DNA of 64,000 bases from Thermothelomyces thermophilus ATCC 42464 (Eukaryota > Ascomycota > Sordariomycetes > Sordariales > Chaetomiaceae), in the NCBI RefSeq assembly GCF_000226095.1, contig NC_016478.1, positions 858,001 through 922,000 on the forward strand, given 5' to 3'. Position numbers and translations under genes: made by a program. Below, piece after piece: positions 1 to 12,256 of the stretch. Every line of letters begins with the position of its first letter. Position 1 is the first letter of the stretch. The notes under the pieces were generated by a model. It saw only the letters and a program-made list of their open reading frames with translations, was not told the DNA's origin and ran no database searches.

Positions 1-3000
1 GGTAACTTCTGTAATTCCCCCCCCCCCCCCCAAAAAAAAAAAAAAAAAAAAGTCTGTGCAATACACTACAATACGGACCTGCCTCTATACGTCCCTTACG
101 GACATGGGGGTGAGTTGCATCTGGGGTCGCGCTGCCGCTGCAAGCCTGAGCAAGCGAACTCTTTCGCTTTCGTTTCTGCAACATAAACCATGTCTTTTTT
201 TGCGCGTCAGGTTGCGTTCACCATGGCACACGCCGGCATTCTCTCTCAGGGCATCGCACATGAGAGCTAATCTCAACATGCAGGTCGCGTGCACACACCA
301 GGCCAGGATCCAAGCACCCCGGCTGCAGCGGTTGGTCGGGACGGTGTGGGATGGTTTGATTCGCTAAAATGGCGGCCAATCTCGCGACTTGGCGGGCCCG
401 CGGCCACATGGCTCATGCTGGGATCTGGATCCGCCCGCCTGGAAATGAAAGTCGCCCAGTTTCCACTTCACCACGCTAACAGTACATCAGGAAGCAGAAG
501 CATCTGGTACTTGTACTGGCGACGTCACGGCCTCCCATCTGCACCTTCAAGTCGATTGGGTAAAACGCTCCTGTCGCTGCACCTGCGATTCCAGTTCATT
601 AACCCATCGCTGGGCTGAACAAATCGTGCAGCTGCCAGCCTTCCATGGTTTTTTTTTTTTTTGAGGGGGCGGGGCATGAATCCTCTGACCCTGAGATACA
701 AACTGCGGTACGAAGTAACTACTCCGTATTTGGGTCACCTGCGCAGTGGCCACAAGTTGCCGAGATCTGGATTCGTTCGATGCCTCTGTCGCTGCTTGTG
801 GGCCTCTTCCCTTCTGTGGCAGGCCCCTTGGCGAAGGGTCGGCAGATGCCGCAGAAGATAATAGTGTACAAGTAGGTACGCTACCGTAGTGGTCCGTGGC
901 CACCGAGCTCTCCGGCGTCGACCAGAAAGGACAAGCCCAAACGCCGAGACGGGGGTCGGACCACTCGTATGTGGACTCTCCGCAGGACTTCGCGCAACGC
1001 AGTTCACTTTGTGGTGTGCTCGAGCAAAAATTGCCAAGCGACGATATGCCAACTAGCGTAGGCTGGGTTACGGGTGCTTGTAAAAGGACTGGATGTATGT
1101 ACGTATGTATGTACATACTTTACAAGCATGGAAGGATTCCGTCCTGAGTCATCTGCTGGCCCCTTGGGAGCTGAATGAAGAGCTGCAGAGGACAAGGAGC
1201 TAACGATACACGGCTGACCGGTCCCGCATCATTCGACCTGCGACTGCTCGAGTGAGAAAGCAACATCGCAATTACCAGGCGCGCCGGGAAATGGGGCTCA
1301 TCAATGCGGAATTCACAGCGTGTACTATGTACTGTGTATGCATGCTACACAAGGTAGTGTCCTGCTGGAGGCGCTAGTCCCAATCATCGCAAACCAGATC
1401 GGCAAAAGTTGAACTACACTACTGCCACCAGACTGATGATCAGGATTATTTTGGGAGGTTCCAGGCGACTGGAACTGTCCCGCTCCATTCATTCTCCAGC
1501 CACTTTTACACTTCGCAACCTCTTCCTCCCCTTCCCCCCCCCAACCCAACCCTTCGCTCCGCGGGACTGCTGCGTGTCTCGGGCGTCCAGGGGCAGCTCA
1601 GCACTTCAGCTTGCTGCGCGGGTCTGAGTGTCTTTTATTGCTCCTTGCCACCTGTCGGCTCTTTGCAGGTCACTGACGCGATGGTAGCGCGCGGACGACG
1701 CTGCATGTGGAGGCCCATGACGCTAGCGGTCGCAGTCGCTAAAATACGGAATAGTGCCTATGCATGTTGATGCCTGCGGACTTCTCCGCCATGCCTTGAT
1801 TCCTTTTAGTGTACACTGCCTACACTACATTACACGTACACTAGTGTAAGCGGTCAAGGAGGGCCAGCCATGCCGAGTCGGGGGCCGTGGAGACGAGTTG
1901 ATGTTCGAAAATCGTCGATCGCATCTGCAAAGATCAGGCGAGCGATCATTCCCACCCCTGAACAAAACTCGAGGGCGCGGGCTCGTGCTCTCGAAAATTG
2001 ACAGCGATTGCCCTCCCAACTTTCGTTGCCGTAGCCCCGGCCGCCTTTTTCTCTTTTCCTAACACTACGCAGTACACTACAATTTCCTACAACACTATAA
2101 GTAAGTAAGTGTACCTATGGGCAAGATAGTCGATACATCGAGTGCTTTTGATTAGTGTGGCCGCACCGGCCTGTGCACTTAACTTACCTTCTATGCTAAA
2201 CGACGTGCAGACAGGTGTGTATGTATGTACGGATTACTTTAATACCGTTGCCAGACGGCAGCCGAGGATCGGATCGACGCCGGATGAAGCTGATTCAGAG
2301 CCACAACGGAATGCACGAAACCCGCCGGCACTGACGGCGCCTTACTAACGCGACCTGAGGATGACATGACATGCGGATGAGCGGCAGCCCGAGCGTGGCA
2401 CCCGACTCGAGTTTCGAAAGTAGCGCGAGGCCCGGCAGTAAGCACTTCGGATTACATAGTACGGGGGTACTTTAGGCAGTCCGTTAACACCACTCCGTAA
2501 TGACGAACGACAACCAACCATGGCAAAGTTCGATCCGCCCAAGGTAGAGAGAAACGTTTCAAAACGTTGGCCAGCGGGTGTTTGCCGCATCCGCTACTCT
2601 GTACCGCTAATCCTCGCCGCAGTGCAGTGCAACCCTGCCCACGCATTCAAGCGTTCCCGCCAGAGGGGCGAGGGCGAAGTGCAGGCCGATGAATCATGTC
2701 CCGACAGCGCAGAGGTCAGCAAAGCCAGGCAAAAACGGTTCCGGCCCAAGCAGCCCACCAGCTCACCTTGGCTGGCTGGCAGACTTCCATCGATGCCCAG
2801 CGAACGACTGGCATTCCCCGATGGGACAGCACCCGGCACCGCTAAAACTCTTTAAGGTGGTCTCATTTCGGCGTCGTAGGTGTGTGGGCGTGGTGCGCCA
2901 GCAGATGTGCTGCATGCGCGAGTTTGCCCACTCCACGTACGACTGAGCTGTCTGTCCACCTTTTGCTGACCTGACCACCGCTGACACTTGGTTGTGTACG

Positions 3001-3417
3001 AGTGAGTGCACGGAATAGACACACTACGTTACCTTTCATTGCGTATGTATGTACAGTACAGTACCGAGTATCGCCCACCCGGCAGGTCGTGCAGCAAACC
3101 AAAAAGTGCCAAAAAGAGCCAAACTTGGCAACGGTGAGCCAGGCCCCGTCCAAGGTTCACCACCGGCCAACTGTCGTCCCACGTCGTCCCACCGATTGAT
3201 TGGCTGCCTGGCTTTTTGGCTTCCACCGAGCCCAAAAGTGATGAACCTTCAGGCAGGTATTGTATGTACCTAGGAGGTACAGTACATACCTGGTAGTGAG
3301 TTGGTTCAATACCTCAAACTCTGGTGTACGGATTACATATAAGTACACCCGGAATACATTCCTGTCCGCCTCATTTTCTAGTCTCGAGCGGTCGTGCTTC
3401 GCGGATAGAACACCCGC

Positions 3418-3450
3418 CACACACACACACACACATACACATACACACAC
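3418..3450. repeat. CA microsatellite
   Basis: This is a run of CA dinucleotides about 33 bases long, with two CATA interruptions. It is a simple repeat in intergenic DNA and is likely to vary in length between strains. Confidence 0.9.
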
Positions 3451-5014
3451 GAATAAAACCAAAAGAAAAGCGACTACTTCGTACGTCGTGGTGGCATTGT
3501 CAGCCCACTCGGACCGCGAGTCGTCATATCTTCAAGCCAAACCTCGGCGTCGTTTCTAACACGCCAATGTATGTACATACACACATTCTAAAGTTACAGG
3601 TCCCCGAGATAGGTACTGTACCTACCCATATGAAGTGCACGCAGTCAGAGACGGCTCAATGCGCGACTTACCTGATATGGGTAAGTTACCTTTTCCCTCG
3701 GTGGCCCAGAACGAAGAAACAGGGCTGCATCATCGTCTCGAGACGAGGCGCTGCCTGGCACGCCTCACTCCCACTCCTTGGAACCCCGTCCCAGCCAGTG
3801 GACCCGCTTCCACCATCGGCGAGCGGACATTGTGCCACCACCTCAGTTACCCACTACGCGAGTTCTGAGCACTCGCTGCGTCCTACTGTGTACACTAAGG
3901 ATGTCAAGAAATAAGCCCCTACGGGGGTGGCTCTAGAATAACGAATGACGGGAGGGAGGGAGAGAAATTCCACAAACTGCAAAAACTAAAAAAACAAAAG
4001 CACCTACTTGGTTCTGCTGTCTTCAGGAGGGGCCTAGCGGTGCTGGTGCTGGGTGCGCTGTGCCAATGCTGCGTCTAAGGCAAATCCACACAACTATTAC
4101 TTGGTACGTATAGTAGTGTATCAGGGATGTATGTAGCGTACGGACCGTACATACAGTACGCGAACCGCAGTTGGTCCCCCGGCGCGGCAACTGTTTGGGA
4201 GCAAGCAGCGCCCGCTTCCAGGTCCCACGGCCCACAATCCGTGTTCCAGAGATGCCAGGTGATGGCGGTGGCATGGCACGCCCCTGCTTCTTTTTCTGGA
4301 TCCCGTCGCTTTGAGTCCACATCCCTTCCACCCGTGGCTCCAAGGATCCCGGTCTCTTCCCCTTTCGTCTTTTTGCCTTTTGCCATCCATCCCTCGTTCT
4401 CTCCCTTGCCGTGTACCGTAATAAATAATAATCGACGCCGTACCTTTTCCAAACATCCCACTCGTTTGGTTTCCCTTCTCGCTCTTTCCGTTCCCCTTTT
4501 TTTTACCTGTTCCAGTTCTGCTGTCTTGTTTGCACCGACCCGCCACCTGCAGCACATCCCTCGTCGCAAAGTGCCCAGTGTCATCCCATCATTCGGCATT
4601 GGCCCTTGCCTCACCGCCGGCACGCATACAAGTCGCATAATTACTGCACTTGGGCTCCGATCTCCATGCCCTGCCCTGCCTAAAGGTACTGCGCGTGCAT
4701 GCAGCCCTCGAGCACCTCGCCCACCGCTCTAGCTCTCTGCTTCCGTGCTCCCGTCGTCGTTCCTTCCGCGAGTCTGCTCGTCTTCTCCCCCCCCAACACG
4801 GTCACATAAGAGAGGGCTTCCGGGACCGACCTTTGACCACACTTTTCCCCGAGAAGAAGTACCCATTTGAGCTACTTTCAACCTTCACTTCGGCCTGGCA
4901 CAACCCGGCACATTCTGTTCCGTACCAGTGGGTGCTTCGTTCTGTGCGCTTCCGCCGACCCTTTCCGAGGGATCTCCCAGATTTGAAGGAAACCACCCGC
5001 CGGGACTCTTGCAG

Positions 5015-5311
5015 GTACGCCGCCCGCTATCTGGCTTCTCCAACCCTCCTTTTCCTTGCAAATCTCTCCCCGTCGACCGCTGGTTCCTTCCCGAGGACTT
5101 TCCGACGACAGGGGGACTGGTTGCAGCTACATGGCCTCATGCAGCCAGCCGCTCTCACGAGGCCTCGTCTCCGGATTGTGTTGCCCACCGCTTCGTTTGC
5201 CTTCACGCCTTTTCCCGCTCGTTCCTGTGCGCCCCAAGGTCTTGTGTTGAATTGTTCTCTAACTCGGTCATTAATTAGCAACTTCCCATCTGCCACTTGA
5301 TATACTTGCAG
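5015..5311 (+). other. candidate intron in the 5' leader of the Tcp11-family gene
   Basis: A donor-like CAG/GTACGC lies at 5012-5020. An acceptor-like sequence ending in TTGCAG lies at 5306-5311. A CTAAC branch-point-like word lies near 5259-5263, about 48 bases before the acceptor. Together they would remove about 297 bases of non-coding leader upstream of the ATG at 5447. This is inferred from signals only, because there is no reading frame to test it. Confidence 0.3.
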
Positions 5312-5446
5312 AAGCAAACCGGTTTTGACACAACTATCCGGCCCTTCCTCATCTCTTCCTGACCCTAAACGACGCTTCGCCGACGCCCAATCTTTTTGAG
5401 TTTCGGGGTAATCCACCGGAAAACAGCCGCTTCTGTCGCGAGAAAG

Positions 5447-7501
5447 ATGAGCGATCAGGGTGCTGGTGGAGGGATTGAAAGCCACATGTCGACTCACAGG
5501 AGACAGGACTCCGGAGAGGAGCCATTACCGACAGAGCCCGCCCCGGAAAAGAGGGCGCCGGCTTCTGAATCAGATACAGAAGAGCTTACCCCCCCTCCGC
5601 AAGATTTGCCGAGAGGGTCGCGGAAGCTCAGCCAGAGTGGATCGAACCGGGGCGCGCGGGCTGTCAGTCCTGCGCAAGGACTGTCCAGGAACCCTTCCAC
5701 ATGCTCAACCAGTTCGAACGCCAGACCACATGCCGAGTACCTTCCGGCACGCACACCCGGGCTGGAGCAGCGGCATTCACCGCCGACGTCACACCCCAAC
5801 ATTGCACCGAGCCCGCAGTTAGAACCCCCGGTCACCAAGGCAACCCTCAGCGAACTCGACGTGCAAAAAATCGTACATAATCCCAAGCTTCGCCATGACA
5901 TCAACTTCGATCCCGAGCTCCACTTCAGGCCGAACCTGGACGGTGATAAAGGAAAGAGGAAACAGGAGAAGGCGAACCAGTTCTGGAACACCTTGTACGA
6001 GCAGCTGGTGCTCTTCGTCACGGACAGGGAGACGTTTCACGCCAGGTACGGCCACGGGGACTGGTGTCTACCGGTACTCTTGAGGGCAGTCAGGGATATC
6101 ATCGAGACGTTGGTACCGCAGCGGGATCGTCAGCTCCTCAACGAAGGGCTGAACGTGGATCTGCTGATGCAGCAATTTAACCGCGGCGTTGCCGACCTGG
6201 AAAAGCTTGCGTCATGGCTGGCGAGCGTCCTCAAGCTTCACTGCGCCCCGATGCGCGACGAGTGGGTCGACGAGATGTACCAGGAGTTGAGCAACGGAAA
6301 CCGCAACAACGACATGGGAGAGCTCGTCAAGGGGATGCGCAGCCTGCTCAGCGTGCTCGAGGCCATGAAGCTGGACGTGGCGAACCATCAGATCCGATGC
6401 CTGCGCCCGGTGCTCATCGAGGATACGGTCCACTTTGAGCAGCGCTTCTTCTTGAGGAAGATGGAGTCGAGGAAGCTCAGCATTGCTCCGTCCAGGATGT
6501 GGTACCGTGCTGCCCAGGAGTATACGGAGCGGCTATATGCGGGCTCGCCCATGCCGCACCTGCAGGCGTTTGGCGAGATGTCCGTCTTCTTCGAGGCCTT
6601 GTCCAGGCTGGTTCTCCCGTCCACCTGCCTCAAGGCGATCCCCCCGACCTTCGTTTTCGACGAGGACCGGATACTCAAGCTGCGCTCCGACATGCACGAC
6701 AGCATCTGCCTGGAGATCTGCATGCGCAAGTTCGAGGAGCTAGAGCGCCTATCGAGGGTGACGCAGCTGTACGCCAGGATACCGTCATACGTGAGCGAGA
6801 ACGTCGCCGGCAATCGGTCATCGGGCGACTTCAACTTCATGGCGGCCGCCGCTGCCACCTCCCGCCCGACCAGCCTCGCGTTTAGCGACAACAGCTCGGC
6901 CTTCTCCTCGCCGCGCAGCTCTGGTTTGTTTGCGCAACCGCCCGCTGCAGACTCGGCCGACCCGCGCTCCAGGGCGTCCGAGCTCTACAGCTCGCTCCTC
7001 GCGCTGCTCCACACCGCGTGTCCGGCCAGCAGCCCGGCGGAGCGGTGGAAAGGGCTTGCCCCCTCGATGGCCCTCCAGATCCTGCGCTACGCGAACGCGC
7101 CCGCATCCCTGCCTGGCTTTGAGAGCCAGTTGGCCGCTTGTCTGGACGACGTGAACTCGGACCTGTTCCGCGAGGTCGAAGCCCACTTCCAGCGGCGACT
7201 GCTCGCCGAGCTGGCCCGCCGCGTCGCCGAGTTCAAGAACCTGTCGGGGGTCGCCCTCTTCTCGCACGCGACTGGCGGTCGCGTCCCCCGGCGCTGTGGC
7301 GGCTGCAGCGACCAGGGGCGGCCCGCCGGCGCGTTATTCGGCGCCGAGGTCTCCCGTGAGCCCCGTGACGACGCTGGCGTCGACGACATGGCTGTCCGCC
7401 TGGCGCACCTGGGCGTGCTGCACTGGCGCGTGTGGGCGCCGCTGGCGTACGAGGGGGATATCGAGAGCGAGCTGAGCGCCATGCAGAACTCGATGATCTG
7501 A
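5447..7501 (+). CDS. SOK1: Tcp11 / Sok1-family protein
   Basis: A single-exon gene for 684 residues. The ATG at 5447 is the first in frame; the frame extends upstream without another ATG. Residues 1-125 are Pro/Ser-rich and low in complexity. The conserved Tcp11 region starts near residue 128 with LSELDVQKIVHNPKLRHDIN and runs almost to the C-terminus, ending in a block with LAHLGVLHWRVWAPLAY. The middle is helical, with WNTLYEQLVLFV and DWCLPVLLRAVRDI. Yeast Sok1 suppresses loss of cAMP-dependent protein kinase, and mammalian TCP11 acts in sperm cAMP signalling, so a role near PKA signalling is the family expectation; no biochemical activity can be read from the sequence. Residues around 590-650, between the last helices, are less conserved and Gly/Arg-rich. 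The leader is long and pyrimidine-rich. The next gene, VPH1, lies convergently about 4.8 kb away. Confidence 0.93.
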   Translation: MSDQGAGGGIESHMSTHRRQDSGEEPLPTEPAPEKRAPASESDTEELTPPPQDLPRGSRKLSQSGSNRGARAVSPAQGLSRNPSTCSTSSNARPHAEYLPARTPGLEQRHSPPTSHPNIAPSPQLEPPVTKATLSELDVQKIVHNPKLRHDINFDPELHFRPNLDGDKGKRKQEKANQFWNTLYEQLVLFVTDRETFHARYGHGDWCLPVLLRAVRDIIETLVPQRDRQLLNEGLNVDLLMQQFNRGVADLEKLASWLASVLKLHCAPMRDEWVDEMYQELSNGNRNNDMGELVKGMRSLLSVLEAMKLDVANHQIRCLRPVLIEDTVHFEQRFFLRKMESRKLSIAPSRMWYRAAQEYTERLYAGSPMPHLQAFGEMSVFFEALSRLVLPSTCLKAIPPTFVFDEDRILKLRSDMHDSICLEICMRKFEELERLSRVTQLYARIPSYVSENVAGNRSSGDFNFMAAAAATSRPTSLAFSDNSSAFSSPRSSGLFAQPPAADSADPRSRASELYSSLLALLHTACPASSPAERWKGLAPSMALQILRYANAPASLPGFESQLAACLDDVNSDLFREVEAHFQRRLLAELARRVAEFKNLSGVALFSHATGGRVPRRCGGCSDQGRPAGALFGAEVSREPRDDAGVDDMAVRLAHLGVLHWRVWAPLAYEGDIESELSAMQNSMI

Positions 7502-9667
7502 GAGTGTGGTTACAGAGCAGTCCTCTCCTCCTGCGGTTGGCTTTTCTCGTCCCCCAAGCCCGATCACACTGCTACTTTCCGCTTCTTCGAACACAACAAC
7601 TGGCCAAGCTCCAAGACGGTGCCTCTTGTGACCATACGACTACTACCACCATACCACCTTTTAATCAGAGATAATCCCATGGGCACGAGGAGAAACTGGT
7701 CTAGCGCGCTGGCCGCTCGTGCTCTCCCCGACTCGGCCCCCCCCCTTAGTACTCAACATTTCTCGGACTGTCCTCTACCGCCTCTCCCACTCTCTTCTCT
7801 TACATGCATCATCATTATCATCATCATCAGAATACCCACACTTCATCTACGAAGTTTAATCTGCATTTTCCTTTTTATTTCTCGAGGTTTGACCTATCCA
7901 GTCTGGTTCTGGCCGTTTGGTGTCGTTTACTTTGGAGTGGATGGTCCGAGAGAAGAGCATGGAGCTTTCTTCTTTTACCAGTTGATGTTGGTTTTGCAAG
8001 CACACAGAGCATGGCGTCTTTTTTTTTACAAGATCTTGTTGTTTTTCCCCCTTTACCTCGCCCGTTTCCCTTGCCTTTGGATGGCTTCATTCCAGGGGCA
8101 GGAAGGAGAGCGGAGCGGGTAAATTATTGGGTGGAATGAAGAGGCAACAGTGACTTTGTCTTTCCGGATCGCTGGGTGTATCCTTTTGAATCTTTACGGA
8201 GTTTTTCGCAAGAAATCGTTTTACCTGGGGGAGATACCAACCAGCAGTTGGGTGAGACAAGCCCTCCTGGCAGTGAATTGATGTGGGGAGATTCATAGAA
8301 GAAGAAAGGGATTGGTGAATTAGATCGTTTTAGGTTGTTTTTCTTGCTGGGTGGGCTGCGGCTAATGGTTGTTTGAAGTTGGCTTGGCTTTTTGAGTCTT
8401 TTGACTTATTCTTATACTAGACAGAAACGGAGAGAAAGGGGAGAGGGAACTGGAAAGAAATGGCATTATACCACGTCCATCCAGGCGTTAATCCAAACAT
8501 TACCAGCCTACGAAGACCATGTTTGCAGTGGCTTTCCCGACGATATCCGTGAGCGCATTTGCTGTTGGCATAGGCGCAGTGGCCTAGGCATGCCTGCCCT
8601 TCCCGCTGTCCACCATATAGACTTGCTGCCCAAGTCTTGGTCCCTGCCAACCAAGACAACCCTACCGTGCTTCAGGATGACGTGGCGTGGAGACGGGAGA
8701 CGTAGGGAAAAGAGTGGTGGAGGGAGGGTTGGGCGGGAGGAAACAAAAGGAAAGGAAATAACTACTGTTGCGGCAAGATAGCTAGCTGTGCAGCTTCCTT
8801 CTCCGCCGTCGTGTATGCCAAGTGCCAGACGGGATCCAGTGTGTGTGCTGTTGGCCGCTCGCGACGACGTGCCTCAGTCTCAAAGACAGCCACTTTAAAA
8901 AAAACCATGGGTCGTTCCACTTTGCAAGTCCATAAATAATGGGCCTCTTTGTAAATACATACATACATACTGCGAGTACAGCATTATCCCACCCTCGTTC
9001 TCTCTCTGTATTCCGTGCCTCCTACTTGCTTTTTTTTTTCTCCCCCTTACTAACATGTCGGTGTTTTGCTTGTTGGCTGGCCGAAACGCGGATACGGCGT
9101 CTCGGTGGGTTACATACATACATAGAGTAATCCGTGCACTAATAACTAAGTAAGTAGGTGCGTGGCGCGAAGAGGGCAGGGAAAAAGGAAGGGGGGGAGA
9201 AGGGGGAAAGGGGAGGGGTCCAATCCGTTAATGCCACTCCGTATTCCGTACATGCATGCTCCGTTCATAGGTAGCAATCTCCTGCCTGCATCTCACTTTC
9301 TTTCTTTCTTCTTTACTCCGTATCTTGGGGCGTATTCTGGGGTCCTGGGTCTCGAGCGAGTGGCTGAGAGGGATCGCGTGGCTCGGGGGGGTTGCAATAA
9401 GGAAAATGAGTACGACTGCGCAATGTGAAACGCCAGGGGGGAGCAAAATGAAAGAAAGTTTAGTTGAAGTTCATTCTTTGTTTTGATAGAAAAAAAAGCA
9501 AAAAAAAAAAAAAAAGAAAAGAAAATCCGTATTTCGTATAGACAAATCTTGGGTTGGAAATGTCGGCGGCGTTGGAGTGTTTTTCTCCGCGGCGGCCTTC
9601 CGCACTTTGAACTGGACAAAAGCATAACTTACAGCATTCCCTCACAGAGTTCGGAGAAGTATGTTTA
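7502..9667. other. intergenic, 3' side of the Tcp11-family gene
   Basis: No gene is recognised. The first several hundred bases are T-rich and probably hold the 3' untranslated region of the gene ending at 7501. An imperfect CAT/ATC repeat lies near 7805-7830. GTATGTAC-type repeats are at about 8958-8972 and 9112-9124, and a TACTCCGTA word is at 9314-9322. The right end is the flank of a Tc1/mariner element. Confidence 0.6.
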
Positions 9668-9669
9668 TA

Positions 9670-11060
9670 CAGTCAGGGGTCAAAAGTATAGGCCGCTCCA
9701 CCCACTTAAACGCGTTTCGCGACACCCACGCGTATCCTACCTTTTCTTCAACATCCTACAATTCAACAATATAGACCTCAATCTACAAGATTTTATACGC
9801 AAATTGAAGGCTAACCACAGGGCTAAACAGGAATTAAGCCCATATCTTCGAGTAGCCATTTGTAGCCTTATGGCTATAGGGTATACCAAACAGTCTCTAG
9901 CAACCCTGTTCGGCATTTCTAGACACGCTATCCGTAGTATAATCGAACGTTGGAATTCTTACCACACTTTCGATTCCAAACCTCGAAGTGGCCGTCCTGA
10001 GGTTCTTACGCCTGCCGAGAAACGATATATCCTTTTGATAGTTAAAAAGGACCGACGTATAGCAAGGAAGGCCCTCGTTAATACGATTAGGAAGAAAGTG
10101 TTACCTTTAACCATTCGACGATTCCTCCGGGCTTACCGCTTATATAAATAGTAGGTAAAAAAGAGGATTCCTTTAATAAAAGAGCTAGCAAAGGATAGAT
10201 ATAACTTTAGATATAATTGGTTAGAAAAGACTGATAAATTGGTTTAAGTAAGTCAAGTATAGTATAATAATTCTTTTTGGTATTTCTGACTATATCTTAG
10301 ACTATCTTTTCCGACAAGTGTTCTTATTAAAATAATACCTTAAATCTGATAGCCTAGCTATTCTATTTTTCTTCCGAGAAGTATAACCGTCGATTTATTA
10401 ACTTGAAGAACTATATAAGGGTAAATATTACGATTATAGTATAGGGGGTAATATAGGTAGGTAGTTAGAGTAAGCTTATTATCCTAGAGAGGGATCTAAG
10501 CACTCTATGCTGTAGATATATAGCCTAGTTGTACTAGAAAGCTCTAAAAGAGGGCCTTCTACCTCATTACGATAGAACTTGACACTTTTAGTAAGACAAT
10601 ACTCCTATATATATCTACGAATCTACCGAATAGTGGCTCCTGGCACGGGGGATTTCCTAGATCAAATGGCCTATATATAGCCCTAATTTAAACCCTATTA
10701 AATATATATAGGGCCTTCTTAAACAGAGGCTATATACAATGTTCCTAGATCTATAGAATTTGAGGCAGAATAGGCTAGATATTAAAGAGTTTACTAGGTA
10801 CCTATAGGAGGCGTAGTAGGCTATTAATTAGGGGCTAATCGACAAGCTAATCTAGGGAATGCCACGTTGGCTGGCCGTAGTCAAACGCGCCAGGGGGTAA
10901 TATACAAAATATTAAAGCTTAGAACCAGGGCTACTATCTAGTATAAACAGTTTTCTTATATAATTTGTGGCTATTGAGATATCTTGTGTTAAAGTCTGGT
11001 GGTAAAAATGTAGATGGCTGGGGAAATGTGGGACTGGCCCATACTTTTGACCCCTCACTG
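9670..11060 (+). mobile_element. Tc1/mariner-type DNA transposon, degraded, RIP-like
   Basis: Inverted terminal repeats are visible. The left end reads CAGTCAGGGGTCAAAAGTAT from 9670. The right end, read as its reverse complement from 11060, begins CAGTGAGGGGTCAAAAGTAT. Both ends are flanked by TA (9668-9669 and 11061-11062), the target duplication of this superfamily. The element is 1391 bp. Its left third keeps normal composition and an open helix-turn-helix region. The right two thirds are AT-rich and full of TA, with transposase codons changed in the C-to-T or G-to-A direction. That is the expected footprint of RIP. No active transposase can be encoded. Confidence 0.92.
9778..10850 (+). 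pseudogene. Tc1/mariner transposase remnant
   Basis: The N-terminal helix-turn-helix part is open from about 9778 to 10151. It includes TKQSLATLFGISRHAIRSII followed by the linker SGRPEVLTPAEKRYILLIV, as in Tc1-type transposases. The frame then meets TAG TAG at 10149-10154 and continues recognisably as KKRIPLIKELAKDRY. Near 10667-10705 a C-terminal DDE block appears as WPIYSPNLNPIKY. Family members have D and E where this copy has N and K (SPDLNPIE), so both changes are G-to-A. The last block lies in a different frame from the first, so indels are also present. The open frame extends upstream past the inverted repeat to 9483, but that part is not transposase. Confidence 0.85.
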
Positions 11061-11062
11061 TA

Positions 11063-12256
11063 TATATTCATGTAATCTATGTATGTCCATACGGAATAGT
11101 TACGGATTACAGTCGCGCAGAATCTGGATCCTGGAGACCCTGACGTCAGGGGACAGGGCACAAACTGCGAACGTATGGGCGAACCCCTGAGCCCCAACAT
11201 TCGGTTCCCCATTTGGATTCGAGAAGTCTCGGGTTACACGACTGCGCGCAAATGCAGGCGCGGCCGAGAAAAAAACGGGCCTCTGCGCCAAGACCCGGAA
11301 GGAAAGGGTGGGGGAAAGTTTAGTTCATAGCGAAGTTCGTTTGGATTGCCGTTGTATCTGTTGCTTCGGGTTTTCCGATGATCTGTTCCGTAGTTAGTTA
11401 TTCCGTACCTGACTCTACTTGATACTACACACTACTGCAGTAACGAACCCACGCCCCCACGTAGCCGAATCAAGATGGAGCCGCGAGGCCTCGAAATCCC
11501 GTGAAACATTGCCGCGGATCTCAGGCACCTGTTTCCTGTCGTGCCTGCTCGATTCATCATCCACTCCACGCCCAACTGAGCCTATTAGACGGGTGGAGAC
11601 ATGCATTCGAGAACTGCACTCCTCCGTATGTTCCAAGGCGTACTCCCAAATCCATTACCGCCAGGGGAGTATAGCCACACGTGCCTTTCCCTGCTCTTCT
11701 CTCCCCTAACACCCAACCTCCGACGGTGAACAGGTGAAGGGCGTGTTAATCGACGAATCGTGGTCTTGCAAGAAACGATTGTAGATCTCCCTGCTGTTTC
11801 TTTTCCGCATCTGGATGCATGAACGAGCCCGGAAAGAACGTATCTTCCAAAAAAAAAAAAAAAAAAAAAAAAAAAGGAGGCGGGCGACCGTGAGCTGGAT
11901 TCATCGGGATAATCCCGTTACGATACGACTGGTTTCAGAAGACCTTCCAAGAGGGGGGAGAAGGGGGGGGTACGACCGCCTGAGACACTTTGCCTATCCA
12001 ATCTTGTGGGAAAAGGCAATGTGGTTCAGAACAGTAGGGGCGTGTTAGAGGGGAGGTGAGAACGTGGCAAGGAAGAAGCAAGAAAGAATAGTGGCAAGGG
12101 AAGGGGGAAAAAAAGGAAAGACGAGAGACAAACGGAGTGAGAAGAACGGCCGAGACAGACAAAAAGAAGATTGCCCAATTGATCTATGCAATGCATGCTG
12201 ATACCATACCGATACACGCACACTTCCACTGCTCCCCTTGTACCCTCGATCTAATC
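11063..12256. other. intergenic, 3' side of VPH1
   Basis: No gene is recognised. It contains a TACGGATTAC word at 11101-11110, a run of about 27 A at 11849-11875, and pyrimidine/purine-skewed DNA next to the stop codon of the V-ATPase gene (minus strand), which probably belongs to its 3' untranslated region. Confidence 0.6.

Larger units (their letters stand above)
1..5446. other. gene-poor intergenic region and leader of the Tcp11-family gene
   Basis: I recognise no protein family in the short open frames here, on either strand. The stretch opens with a run of 15 C (17-31) followed by 20 A (32-51). It contains several GTATGTAC-type tetranucleotide palindromes (about 1095-1118, 2217-2230, 3045-3065, 3252-3292, 4127-4156), a CA microsatellite near 3418-3450 and copies of the words TACGGATTAC (2228, 3327) and TACTCCGTA (720). 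From about 4300 to 5446 the plus strand is strongly pyrimidine-rich, which is typical of a fungal promoter and 5' leader and fits the plus-strand gene that starts at 5447. Confidence 0.6.

Noticed and set aside
4127-5300. Two plus-strand frames of 200 to 216 codons upstream of the Tcp11-family gene
   Set aside because: The composition is Ser/Pro/Arg-rich, as expected from pyrimidine-rich leader DNA, and no family is recognised. They fit better as promoter and 5' leader.
9483-9669. The upstream part of the open frame that runs into the first transposase remnant
   Set aside because: It lies outside the inverted repeat and starts in a poly-A/lysine stretch, so it is a chance extension and not transposase.
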